A stretch of 64,000 nt of DNA from Planctomycetota bacterium (GTDB lineage: Bacteria; Planctomycetota; UBA11346). Each line of letters begins with the position of its first letter. Within the stretch, counting starts at the first letter, position 1. The stretch covers positions 17,091 to 81,090 of the forward strand of contig JACDEI010000020.1 in assembly GCA_013816485.1 (NCBI GenBank). Direction: 5' to 3'. Below are positions 1 through 7,979 of this stretch, piece by piece. A model generated the notes under the pieces. It saw only the letters and a program-made list of their open reading frames with translations. It was not told the DNA's origin and ran no database searches. The position numbers and the translations under genes were made by a program.

Positions 1-1
1 G

Positions 2-904
2 GACTACTGCCAAGAGTTCGCCGGCATCGCCAAGCAGAACGGCCTGGAGATCACCGAACTCTCGACCCACCTGCAGGGCCAACTGGTCGCGGTGCATCCC
101 GCCTATGACGAGCAGTTCGACGGCTTCGCGCCGGCCGAGGTGCGCGGCAATCCCGCCGCCCGCACCGCCTGGGCGGTCGAGCAGGTCAAGCTGTGCCTAA
201 CCGCCAGCAAAAACCTCGGCCTGACCGCCATGCCGTCGTTCACCGGCGCGTTGCTGTGGCACACCATGTACCCGTGGCCGCAGCGTCCGGCTGGTCTAGT
301 TGAGGAAGGCTTTGCCGAACTCGCTCGCCGTTGGAAGCCCATCCTCGATCACGCTGACTCGGTCGGCGTCGATGTGGCGTGGGAAGTGCATCCGGGTGAG
401 GACGTGCACGACGGCGCGACCTTCGAGTTGTTCCTCAAGCACCTGAACAACCACAAGCGCGCGAACATCCTCTACGATCCGTCGCACCTGATCCTGCAGG
501 GCATGGATTACAGCGCGTACATCGACCACTACCACGAGCGCATCAAGTGCTTCCACGTCAAGGACGCCGAGTTCCGTCCGAATGGTCGCACCGGTGCGTA
601 TGGCGGTTACCTCGGTTGGAAGGAACGCGCTGGCCGTTTCCGTTCGCTCGGCGACGGACAGATCGACTTCAGCCGCATCTTCAGCCAGCTCACCCAGTAC
701 GGCTACAAGGGCTGGGCGGTGCTGGAATGGGAATGCGCGCTGAAGGATCCCGAGCAGGGCGCCGCCGAAGGCGCGCCGTTCATCGCCCGTCACCTGATCA
801 AGCAGGCAGCGAAGGCGTTCGACGACTTCGCCGGCACGAAACCCGATAAAGAACAGCTCCACCGCATCCTGGGCATCAGCGCTGGCAAGGCGGCGAAGCA
901 GTAA
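2..904 (+). CDS. Sugar phosphate isomerase/epimerase, TIM-barrel, 5'-truncated
   Basis: The reading frame is open from base 2, so the gene starts left of the window; about 300 residues are visible. The ATG at 92 is internal. The sequence has the AP-endonuclease-2-like TIM-barrel pattern of sugar phosphate isomerases/epimerases: a WEVHPGED segment, a YDPSHL strand, an IKCFHVKDAEF segment and a late VLEWE segment. In this family these Glu, His and Asp residues bind the divalent metal and the sugar. The protein is probably cytoplasmic and acts on a keto-sugar, sugar phosphate or inositol-type compound; the exact substrate cannot be read. Family confidence is high. A strong hairpin follows the stop. 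Confidence 0.85.
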   Translation, partial: DYCQEFAGIAKQNGLEITELSTHLQGQLVAVHPAYDEQFDGFAPAEVRGNPAARTAWAVEQVKLCLTASKNLGLTAMPSFTGALLWHTMYPWPQRPAGLVEEGFAELARRWKPILDHADSVGVDVAWEVHPGEDVHDGATFELFLKHLNNHKRANILYDPSHLILQGMDYSAYIDHYHERIKCFHVKDAEFRPNGRTGAYGGYLGWKERAGRFRSLGDGQIDFSRIFSQLTQYGYKGWAVLEWECALKDPEQGAAEGAPFIARHLIKQAAKAFDDFAGTKPDKEQLHRILGISAGKAAKQ

Positions 905-930
905 ATCGTCTACTCACCTGGACGTTCGTT

Positions 931-961
931 CATCACCCGCAGGCCTCGCCTGCGGGTGATG
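931..961 (+). terminator. Hairpin after the isomerase gene
   Basis: A 14-bp perfect stem (CATCACCCGCAGGC with its complement) and a 3-nt loop lie 27 bases after the stop at 904. Only a weak T-rich tail follows, so a terminator is likely but not certain. Confidence 0.6.
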
Positions 962-984
962 TCGTTCACGCCCTCCCATAAACC

Positions 985-1548
985 GTGAAGCGGGCGCACG
1001 GGCGCGAGTGCAAACACCCGCGCAGCCGCTGGGGTTTACAGTGGCACGACTACCTGCGGTGCCCTACATCCACGACCAAGTCGTACGATCAGATCGAAAA
1101 GCTCGATGAACTGCGCCAGAAGGGCGTGCTCACCGAAGAAGAATTCCAGACCGAGAAAGCCAAGATCCTGAGTGCGGGTCCGGCAACCACCGCTGCCGAT
1201 GCGCCCAAACTCTATTGGGGCATGGAGGAGAACGGTTTCTGCATGCTGATGCACCTCGCCTCGCTGGGGAATTTCGTCTTCCCCTTCGGCGGGTTGATCC
1301 TGCAAATCGTGATGTGGACCAACAAACACGCCTCGCCGGTCATCGATGCGCACGGCAAGGTGGTGCTGAATTGGTTCATTTCGTACTTCATCTATGTCAT
1401 CGTCTCGATCTTCCTGTGCTTCATCATCATCGGCTTCCCGCTGCTGCTCGCCTTGCTAATCTGCGATGTGGTCTTCGCCATCATGGGTGCGGTCAAGGCC
1501 AACAACGGCGTGTTATGGAAATACCCGCTGTCGATCCGTTTCCTCTGA
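985..1548 (+). CDS. SHOCT + DUF4870 membrane protein
   Basis: A 187-codon frame from a GTG. The middle part (IEKLDELRQKGVLTEEEF) is a SHOCT motif, a short helical oligomerisation segment often attached to other domains. The C-terminal about 110 residues match DUF4870: a helix starting MLMHLASLGNFVFPFGG, then DAHGKVVLNWFISY, a second long hydrophobic helix, and a terminal KYPLSIRF. The result is a small integral membrane protein with three or four helices and a cytoplasmic SHOCT tail. The first about 30 residues are Arg/Cys-rich and unlike the family, so the true start may be further in at a non-ATG codon. Function is unknown for the family. Confidence 0.7.
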   Translation: MKRAHGRECKHPRSRWGLQWHDYLRCPTSTTKSYDQIEKLDELRQKGVLTEEEFQTEKAKILSAGPATTAADAPKLYWGMEENGFCMLMHLASLGNFVFPFGGLILQIVMWTNKHASPVIDAHGKVVLNWFISYFIYVIVSIFLCFIIIGFPLLLALLICDVVFAIMGAVKANNGVLWKYPLSIRFL

Positions 1549-1688
1549 CGTCGGTCGTCGTTCAGTTTAGGAACCTGTGGTTGGGCATAATCGCGTCTTT
1601 CTTCGCCTGATCGATGATTGGTATGGAGCAACGCTCCGGACCGGGCTTGATCCGAAACCAAGAACACTGCTGATCCCCAGTATCAACA

Positions 1689-1720
1689 AAGAACCCCGCG
1701 AGCTGGCTCGCGGGGTTCTT
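1689..1720. terminator. Bidirectional terminator hairpin between convergent genes
   Basis: A 14-bp perfect stem (AAGAACCCCGCGAG and complement) with a 4-base loop. It lies between the plus gene ending at 1548 and the minus gene ending at 1787, with T-rich sequence after it on the plus side and a complementary A-rich start that would serve the minus strand. No other gene is seen in 1549-1786. Confidence 0.75.
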
Positions 1721-1786
1721 CGTTGTTCCAGAGAAGCGCCACACCCACCCGCAGCGCGAAGCGCGCCGCCGGATGAGGTGTTCAGG

Positions 1787-2212
1787 TCAGCCGCTACGCG
1801 ATGACCCACCCATCGCTGCGGCGATGGCGACCATCACGATGACCAGCACGATCAGGCCAATGAAGATGCCGGCGACCACCTTGCCGATGGTGTCGAGCTT
1901 CTTGGTGTAGCGGTAACCTTCCGGCGCCGCCAAACACAGCAGGCCGACCCAGATGTTGGCGATCGGCACGAAGATCAGCAGGCCCAAGGCCGGATGGTAG
2001 CCGACATTTTTCATGCGATAGCAGGCCAGCACCGGGCTGACAACCAAGTTGAGGATCCCCAGGATCGGAATGAAGGCGAGCACCACCATGCCGAGCCATC
2101 CGAAGAAGTAGTGCTGGCGCGTCAGGCCACCGAGATTGCCTAGGGCAACTTCGGCCTTGGCCGCGATGATCGGGGCTTGGGAAGGTGCATAGGGATTGGC
2201 GGTTTCAGTCAT
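1787..2212 (-). CDS. Small multi-pass membrane protein, unknown function
   Basis: A 141-residue protein. The frame extends further upstream, but the ATG at 2212 (MTETANPYAPSQAP) gives a normal Pro-rich cytoplasmic N-terminus. Three hydrophobic segments are visible: one around residues 35-58 (FFGWLGMVVLAFIPILGILN), one around 75-97 (ALGLLIFVPIANIWVG), and one near the C-terminus (VVAGIFIGLIVLVIVMVAIAAA). No catalytic motif is seen. It is divergent from the small membrane gene at 2282 and separated from it by about 70 bases. I do not recognise the family with confidence. Confidence 0.6.
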   Translation of the reverse strand: MTETANPYAPSQAPIIAAKAEVALGNLGGLTRQHYFFGWLGMVVLAFIPILGILNLVVSPVLACYRMKNVGYHPALGLLIFVPIANIWVGLLCLAAPEGYRYTKKLDTIGKVVAGIFIGLIVLVIVMVAIAAAMGGSSRSG

Positions 2213-2281
2213 CGGTGGTCCATTGTTTGGTGGGTGGAAAGACGGGCGGGATGATGGCAATTCCGTTGCGGTTGCAACCAC

Positions 2282-2593
2282 GTGACCATTGCAGCTGTCC
2301 GGGCACCGAGTTGCGCGGATATACAGGCATGGTCCACCGATCCCGAGATCGATGCCGAAGCCGCCATCACCGCCGCGATCGCGGAGGCGGAATGGGAGAT
2401 CCGCAAAAAGGCGCTGTGGTATTTCGCGCTCGGCTTGCTGGTCGCGCTCATCTGCCCGGCTGGCGCGCTGCTGACCGGATACCTCAGCGCAAAACTCGGC
2501 GCGCTGTCGGTCGTCGGTGCCGCCGTGTCGCTGTATGGCCTGTTGCAGATGCTCTTTGCCGTCGGCCACACGGTGGACACGGCATCAGACTAG
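2282..2593 (+). CDS. Small two-helix membrane protein, hypothetical
   Basis: A 103-codon frame starting at GTG. After a charged, Ala/Glu-rich N-terminus (about residues 20-42) there are two hydrophobic helices (ALWYFALGLLVALICPAGALLTGYL, stated in part, and VVGAAVSLYGLLQMLF). The nearby ATG at about 2329 is out of frame, so the start is uncertain. It converges with the large minus-strand gene whose stop is at 2600, leaving only six bases between them. No family is recognised; the call rests on frame length and membrane topology. Confidence 0.45.
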   Translation: MTIAAVRAPSCADIQAWSTDPEIDAEAAITAAIAEAEWEIRKKALWYFALGLLVALICPAGALLTGYLSAKLGALSVVGAAVSLYGLLQMLFAVGHTVDTASD

Positions 2594-2599
2594 GACCGC

Positions 2600-5500
2600 T
2601 TACTTCGCGTCTTTCCACTTCTCCCATCCGGGGATCGGATGGTCCTTCATCAGTTCATCGACCATCCAGAAGTTCGAGCGGTTTTCGGTGGCCTTGCGCA
2701 CCTTCTGCACGGCATCGGGCGTAATCGGGTCGAAGTCGTTGCCGAAGGATTGACGCACGTAGGTCAGCACCGCGGCCATTTCCTGGTCGTTGAGCATCGG
2801 ACCGAAGCCCATCATCGGCGGCACGCCCTTGGTCGGGTCGAAGCGTTTGCCGTCGACTTCGAGCGGACCCCACAGGCCCTTGAGCGCGATCTTGATCAGG
2901 CGTTCGTCGCTGCCGGCGATCCACTCCTTGCTGGTGAGCGGCGGGTAGATGTTCGGCAGGCCTTGGCCATTCGCCTGGTGACAGGTGATGCAATGGGCGT
3001 CGCGGCTGAAGATCGTCTTGCCCTGTTCGTAGACCTTCTGCTGCGCGTCGTCGAGTTTGCGCGTGGGACCATACTTCTTGTCCTCCTCGCTGGGCGGTGC
3101 CTGGCCGAGCTTGAACTTGCCAGCGAGGTAGTCGGTGGCCTTGGGATTGCCCGCCAGCTTGCCGGCGTCGTTCAGCGCCTTGACCTCATCAGCGAGCGTG
3201 GTCTTGAGCACCTGATCGGTGGCCGGGGACATCCATTTGTCGAGCGAGTTGCGCAGCGCTTCGAGCGCGATGCGTGCACCGTCCTCATTGTTCATCCATG
3301 AGGCCGCGACGATCGCCGACAGGCGCACGCGCGGATGCGGATCATTGGCGGCCGCCATCAGCAGCGCGGTGGCATCCTTCACTTTGCGGAAGTCGTGGCG
3401 CAGGACCTCGATCGCGGCGGCACGCGCCTGGTGGGCCTTGCTCGACAGGCACTGCATCAGCAGGTCATGGTCGATGGCGTTCTGGCGCCAGGACACCCAC
3501 AGACCTTCCAGCACATGACGATCATAGGACGGATCGTTACGGTCCAGGCCGGCCACCCACTTCTTCACCGCTGGCAGGACTTTATCCGCCGGATGGGCGG
3601 CGAGTTCGCGCCGGCTGCGGTAGCGCGTGCGGTATTCCGGCTGCTTCAGGTTGTCGAGCAGTTCCGGTATCGCTGCACCAGCAACCTTCGCCGGGGTCAC
3701 TAATGGACGCGCGGGATAGGTGATGCGGTAGATGCGTCCATGCACGGTGTCGCGATTCGGATCGCGGATGTTGTGCTGCATGTGGCCGATCAACGGGTTG
3801 TACCAGTCGATGAAGTAGAGCGAGCCGTCCGGTGCGAACTCCAGGTCCACCGGGCGGAAGTTCGGATCGCTCGATGACACCAGATCGCCGACGTTCTTGC
3901 CGCTGAAGCCGGCGCCGTCCTCTTCCACCTTGTAGGCGGTGGTACCCAGGAAACCGATGCAGTTGTTCTGCATGAAGTAGCCCTGCCACTCGTCTGGGAA
4001 ATGGCGTGACGCGACCCATTCGGCACCTGAGGTCGGACGCGAACGCTTGGGTGCGTATTCACCTACCTTCGGCACTTCCAAGCCATGCGGAAGTTTGGTC
4101 GACACCGCGAGCGCCCACCAGTTCTGGCCCGACGACGCATCGTTGATGAAGCCCTGGCCCCATTCGTCGAACGACACACCCCACGGATTGTTGTAGTCGC
4201 ACTGGCTGTAGCGATCGAGGCGCCAGTTCTTCGGATTGAAACGCCACACGCCGCCGTCGCTCATGCGCTCGGGGCCGTAGGGCGTCTCGACCTGCGAGTG
4301 CAGGAAACGTCCTTCTGAGAGGTAGAACGAACCGGAAGCATCAGCGGTGTAACCGTGGATCGCGTGGTGGGTGTCGTGGGTATCGAAACCCGATAGCAGG
4401 ATCTCCATGCGATCGGCTTTGTCGTCCTTGTTGTCATCGATGAGCAGGCAGAGGTGCGGTTCCTGCGAGAGGTAGACCCCTTCCGGCGCCAGTTCGAAAC
4501 CGATCGGCAGGTTCAGCTTGTCGGCGAACACCGTCTGCTTGTCGGCCTTGCCGTCACCGTTGGTGTCTTCGAGGATCAGCAGCTTGTCGTTGGGCAGGTC
4601 GCTGCCCGGCTTGTAGTGCGGATAGGCCGGCGTCACCGCGACCCACAGACGGCCCTTGTTGTCGAAGGACATCTGCACCGGCTTCTGGAGATCGGGGAAC
4701 TCCTTCTCACTGGCGAAGAGTTCAACTTTGAAACCTTCCTTCACGGTCATCTTGCTGATCGCAGCGTTGCCATCGAGGAACTCGATCGGGCGGTTGAAGT
4801 TGGTCGGCACCGGCGTCAGTGGACGGGTCTTGTCGTCGGCCACCGGCGGCAGCGAGACGGGATTCTTCGGCTGGGGACCGGTCACCACCGGCGTCACCGG
4901 CTTGGCCGCTGCGACAGCGGTGCCGCTGGAGATCTGCCAGATGCGCTCATCGCGGATGCGGGTCATCTGCCGCATCTTCTCGATCTCTTCCGGGTAGTTG
5001 AAGTTGCCGAACGGTTTCCAGCGCTGGCCCCAGACGTGCACGCCGTTGAGCATGCGGTAGTCGTTGACCCAGAAGTAGTCCTTGTCCTGCACCGCACCGC
5101 GCAGCACGGACGCCGGTGCCTTCGACTGCACGGCACCAGTGCCATAGAGGCCGTCGATGATCAGCGGCGCAAGCTTGGCGTAGCCGGCATCCGACAGGTG
5201 GCAGCCATTGATGGTGAGCTTGGAAGCTGTCGCCGCTTTCGCTGAGGCGGCGAACAGGGCTTTGGTCGGCGTGAATAGGTCGAGCGCACCGACCTGCTTG
5301 GCCTTGGCGACGTCGAGGACGGCCTGTGCATAGGCTGCGAGACGTTCATTCTCCTCGCGGCCGGTGGGCAGGTCGTAGGCGTCACTGCGGTCCTCGTAAG
5401 CGATCGGCGTGGCCAGCACCAGGCGGGCAACGCTCTTGCCGTTGTACATCAGCGAGCGGGTGTGGTCGATGAAAGCGGCGAGCTCGGCCTTGAAGTTTTC

Positions 5501-6985
5501 CAGGTTGGCCGCGCCACCGAAGGATTCGTTGTAGCCGAAAAACGCTACGATGGTGTCGGCCTTGAACTCGGTCAGCCACTCATCCGGGTAAGGATAGTGG
5601 CCGATGCCGAAATGTTTGGTCAGGCCGGGATTGAACTTCTCCGCGCCTGGGAAAGCCCACTGCGACTTGCGCGCCGAATGGGGACGGAAGCCGGCGGTAT
5701 CCGCCGGGTTGCACATGTTGCGAAAGGTCAGCTTCGATGCCGGGAAACGCTGGTGTAGCAACGTTTCGATATGGCCGAAGTTGAGATCGCGTTCGCCCAG
5801 CGAGTTGCCGATCAAGATGATCTTCTCCCCCTCGGTCGGCTTGTACGGCAGCGACACGGCCTCTGGCGGAGTCGTGGCCTTCACCGGCTGCGGGTACTTC
5901 GGCGGCTCGTTCAGGCCAGCCTGCGGCTTGTCATCCTTCTTCTCGTTCTGCGCACCACCTGGTGCTGGTGGCGGCGGCAGCGGCTTGCCAAGACCGAGTT
6001 CCTCGACCTTGAAGTTCTTCCGCTCGGTTTTGAAGCCGTAGAAGCTCGGGTGGTAGGGATCGACGTAGGTCACATCGGCCTTCGCCGGCACGTCCATCTT
6101 CAGGCCCCAGAACACCGAGTTCACGATCAACCGGCGCAGACCTTCGCTCTGCAGATCGGTCGCCGCGCCCATGGTGGTGGTGACGATGCGGTTGACGTTG
6201 CCGTTCTCGTTCTTGCGTTCACGCGTCCACACGACCGGTTGCATCGGATCGTTCTTCTTGCCCTCGACCGGCTTGCTGTCCGGCTTGAGCGAATCGGTCA
6301 CCTGACCGCGCATCAGGATGGTGGCATCGGCGGGTGCAGTGGCGGTGTAGACATCGCTGTCAGCGAACACGTCGGTGACGCCGTTCAGGATCGCGTGGGC
6401 CTTGTTGGCTTCTTCGATGATGCCGCGGCAACCTTCCTTGGCGTGCGCGCCGTGGTGCGCGACCCAGGTCTCGCCCAGCACCTGTTTGCCGAAGCCGCCC
6501 TTCCAGCCCTCGACGTTGCCATTCCACGTCCACTTGTGGTACGGGTGGTTCTTGTCGCCGAAGTCGAAGGCGTGGGTCGAGGTGCGCAGGGCTATGATCG
6601 GCACACCGCGCAGGTAGGCGGCCTCGAACTTCTGCATCGCTTCGGGGTTCCACGAGCGAAAGCGCAGCAGCATGATGATGGCGTCGGCACGTTCGACCGC
6701 GCCGCTGTTCGACAGCAGGCCATGGTCGCCAGGTTTGCTCACGCCATCGGCCGAGGCCGAGAACGACACCGTGCAGTCGAAGCCCAGCCGCTGGCTGAGG
6801 ATCTTGGCCAACATCGGCAGGCCTTCTTCGCTGCGGTACTCGTCGTCACCGGCGATCAGGGCGATCTTCTTGCCTTTGCCGGGACCTTCCTTTCCTGGGA
6901 AGTCGAGCGAGTCCTGGGCTTGGGCGGTGCCAAGGGCCAGCGCTGCGCAGAGGGCGAGCGGGAAGAGATGTGGGGTCGAGCGCAT
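2600..6985 (-). CDS. ThuA + SGNH hydrolase + propeller dehydrogenase + cytochrome c fusion
   Basis: The protein has 1461 residues. The start is ATG at 6985 with GGAGAT just upstream, followed by a Sec signal peptide (1-24, AQA cleavage). Domains in order: ThuA-like (about 38-315, starting KKIALIAGDDEYR); a Pro-rich linker; an SGNH/GDSL-type hydrolase (about 385-615; GNSLGERD block, GYNESFG block, His near 596); a PVC-type propeller dehydrogenase-like domain (about 745-1120); HEAT-like repeats (about 1130-1300); and a class I cytochrome c with CITCH at about 1332 and a distal PPMMGFGPM methionine region. It is exported and probably handles carbohydrate oxidation or hydrolysis, passing electrons to the heme. 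ThuA and SGNH domains on one chain with this dehydrogenase module suggest a multi-step polysaccharide enzyme; the substrate is unknown. Confidence 0.9.
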   Translation of the reverse strand: MRSTPHLFPLALCAALALGTAQAQDSLDFPGKEGPGKGKKIALIAGDDEYRSEEGLPMLAKILSQRLGFDCTVSFSASADGVSKPGDHGLLSNSGAVERADAIIMLLRFRSWNPEAMQKFEAAYLRGVPIIALRTSTHAFDFGDKNHPYHKWTWNGNVEGWKGGFGKQVLGETWVAHHGAHAKEGCRGIIEEANKAHAILNGVTDVFADSDVYTATAPADATILMRGQVTDSLKPDSKPVEGKKNDPMQPVVWTRERKNENGNVNRIVTTTMGAATDLQSEGLRRLIVNSVFWGLKMDVPAKADVTYVDPYHPSFYGFKTERKNFKVEELGLGKPLPPPPAPGGAQNEKKDDKPQAGLNEPPKYPQPVKATTPPEAVSLPYKPTEGEKIILIGNSLGERDLNFGHIETLLHQRFPASKLTFRNMCNPADTAGFRPHSARKSQWAFPGAEKFNPGLTKHFGIGHYPYPDEWLTEFKADTIVAFFGYNESFGGAANLENFKAELAAFIDHTRSLMYNGKSVARLVLATPIAYEDRSDAYDLPTGREENERLAAYAQAVLDVAKAKQVGALDLFTPTKALFAASAKAATASKLTINGCHLSDAGYAKLAPLIIDGLYGTGAVQSKAPASVLRGAVQDKDYFWVNDYRMLNGVHVWGQRWKPFGNFNYPEEIEKMRQMTRIRDERIWQISSGTAVAAAKPVTPVVTGPQPKNPVSLPPVADDKTRPLTPVPTNFNRPIEFLDGNAAISKMTVKEGFKVELFASEKEFPDLQKPVQMSFDNKGRLWVAVTPAYPHYKPGSDLPNDKLLILEDTNGDGKADKQTVFADKLNLPIGFELAPEGVYLSQEPHLCLLIDDNKDDKADRMEILLSGFDTHDTHHAIHGYTADASGSFYLSEGRFLHSQVETPYGPERMSDGGVWRFNPKNWRLDRYSQCDYNNPWGVSFDEWGQGFINDASSGQNWWALAVSTKLPHGLEVPKVGEYAPKRSRPTSGAEWVASRHFPDEWQGYFMQNNCIGFLGTTAYKVEEDGAGFSGKNVGDLVSSSDPNFRPVDLEFAPDGSLYFIDWYNPLIGHMQHNIRDPNRDTVHGRIYRITYPARPLVTPAKVAGAAIPELLDNLKQPEYRTRYRSRRELAAHPADKVLPAVKKWVAGLDRNDPSYDRHVLEGLWVSWRQNAIDHDLLMQCLSSKAHQARAAAIEVLRHDFRKVKDATALLMAAANDPHPRVRLSAIVAASWMNNEDGARIALEALRNSLDKWMSPATDQVLKTTLADEVKALNDAGKLAGNPKATDYLAGKFKLGQAPPSEEDKKYGPTRKLDDAQQKVYEQGKTIFSRDAHCITCHQANGQGLPNIYPPLTSKEWIAGSDERLIKIALKGLWGPLEVDGKRFDPTKGVPPMMGFGPMLNDQEMAAVLTYVRQSFGNDFDPITPDAVQKVRKATENRSNFWMVDELMKDHPIPGWEKWKDAK

Positions 6986-7300
6986 AGGATCTCCAGTGGT
7001 CAGACCAGTGATACGGTAGGGTCGGCGTGGCATTTCAAAGCTTTTGCCAACGCCAAGTCAATGCCGCGTCCGCGCTGTGTCGCATCGACAATTTTTCCCG
7101 CACGGACTGAGACACGACATGCGTGCCGATCATGGCTGCGCATGCGGAGCGCGGCATGCCGAGAACTGGCTGGCACCTGTCGATTCCTGACCGGTGAGAG
7201 CGGTGAAACCCTTCAGGGGAGTAGGAGTAAAAATCTCTTACACTGAAAGTGCATTGAACCTCCCACTGCGCGTCCAGCATCCCGCTCCACCGGAGACCCC
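6986..7300. other. Divergent intergenic region
   Basis: 315 bases between the divergently transcribed 1461-residue fusion gene and the DinB-like gene. It should hold promoters in both directions. I see no convincing -35/-10 pair, terminator or RNA gene. A minus-strand frame across 7035-7280 has no recognisable protein and is not called. Confidence 0.5.
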
Positions 7301-7810
7301 ATGTACACCAAAGCCGCGTTCCTCAAAAGCATCGCCCTCGAAGCCAAGATCATCAAACACCTGGTCACGCAGATTCCCACGGGACAGGCCGACTGGCGCA
7401 TGACGCCACCGCAGCGTTCGACCATCGAACTGATCCGCTTCCTCAGCTTCATGCCGTACGCGTCCGTCGAGTTCGCGCTGACGCAGGGATGGGACAAGTG
7501 GGAAGGCCACGAAACCCGGGCCAAGGACCTGCAGTCCGCCGACTTCCCCAAGGCGATGGACAAGCAAATCAAGGGCATCACCAAGTTGCTGGCCAAACTC
7601 AACGACGGCGCGTTGAAGCGTAAGACCACCAAACACTGGAACGGCACCAAGATGACCCTCGGCGACGCGCTGGTGGCGATGGTGCTGAGCACCATGGTCG
7701 CCTACCGCATGCAGTTGTTCCTCCAGGTGAAGGCCAGCGGCGCGCCGCAGTTGACCTCCAGCGATTGCTGGCAGGGCAAGGCGGCGAAGGCGAAACCGGC
7801 GAGCGCCTGA
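7301..7810 (+). CDS. DinB-like four-helix protein
   Basis: A 169-residue cytoplasmic protein, predicted all-helical with no signal peptide. The layout (an N-terminal helix LKSIALEAKIIKHLVTQI, a WRMTPPQRSTIELIRFLSFM segment, and a late GDALVAMVLSTMVAYRMQLFLQ helix) resembles the DinB/YfiT-type four-helix bundle. These are often metal-dependent thiol S-transferases or stress-related proteins. The usual three-His metal site is not clear here, so the activity is open. It begins with ATG preceded by CGGAGACCCC. Assignment is by overall pattern only. Confidence 0.55.
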   Translation: MYTKAAFLKSIALEAKIIKHLVTQIPTGQADWRMTPPQRSTIELIRFLSFMPYASVEFALTQGWDKWEGHETRAKDLQSADFPKAMDKQIKGITKLLAKLNDGALKRKTTKHWNGTKMTLGDALVAMVLSTMVAYRMQLFLQVKASGAPQLTSSDCWQGKAAKAKPASA

Positions 7811-7946
7811 ACCCCGCGCGAGGAATCGCTGAAAATACCGACCCATCGGCCGTCATGCGGACGGCCTGGTCGGTGTCCGGATGATCCAGAACCACGTCCA
7901 TCCGGGGTGAAGTCCTTGCAGTTGTTGCCAGGCCCCGGATCCATCA

Positions 7947-7970
7947 CCTAGTTCGTATTTTCGAACTGGG
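7947..7970 (+). promoter_or_regulatory. Hairpin just upstream of the FG-GAP gene start
   Basis: An inverted repeat (CCTAGTTCG, loop TATTTT, CGAACTGGG) ends 9 bases before the ATG at 7980, inside the expected ribosome-binding zone. It could mask or present the GGGG-containing RBS, or be a protein-binding site. Role inferred from position only. Confidence 0.3.
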
Positions 7971-7979
7971 GCAAACATC

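Noticed and set aside
5771..7246. 491-codon plus-strand frame
   Set aside because: Fully antisense to the well-supported 1461-residue fusion protein; high GC creates long shadow frames.
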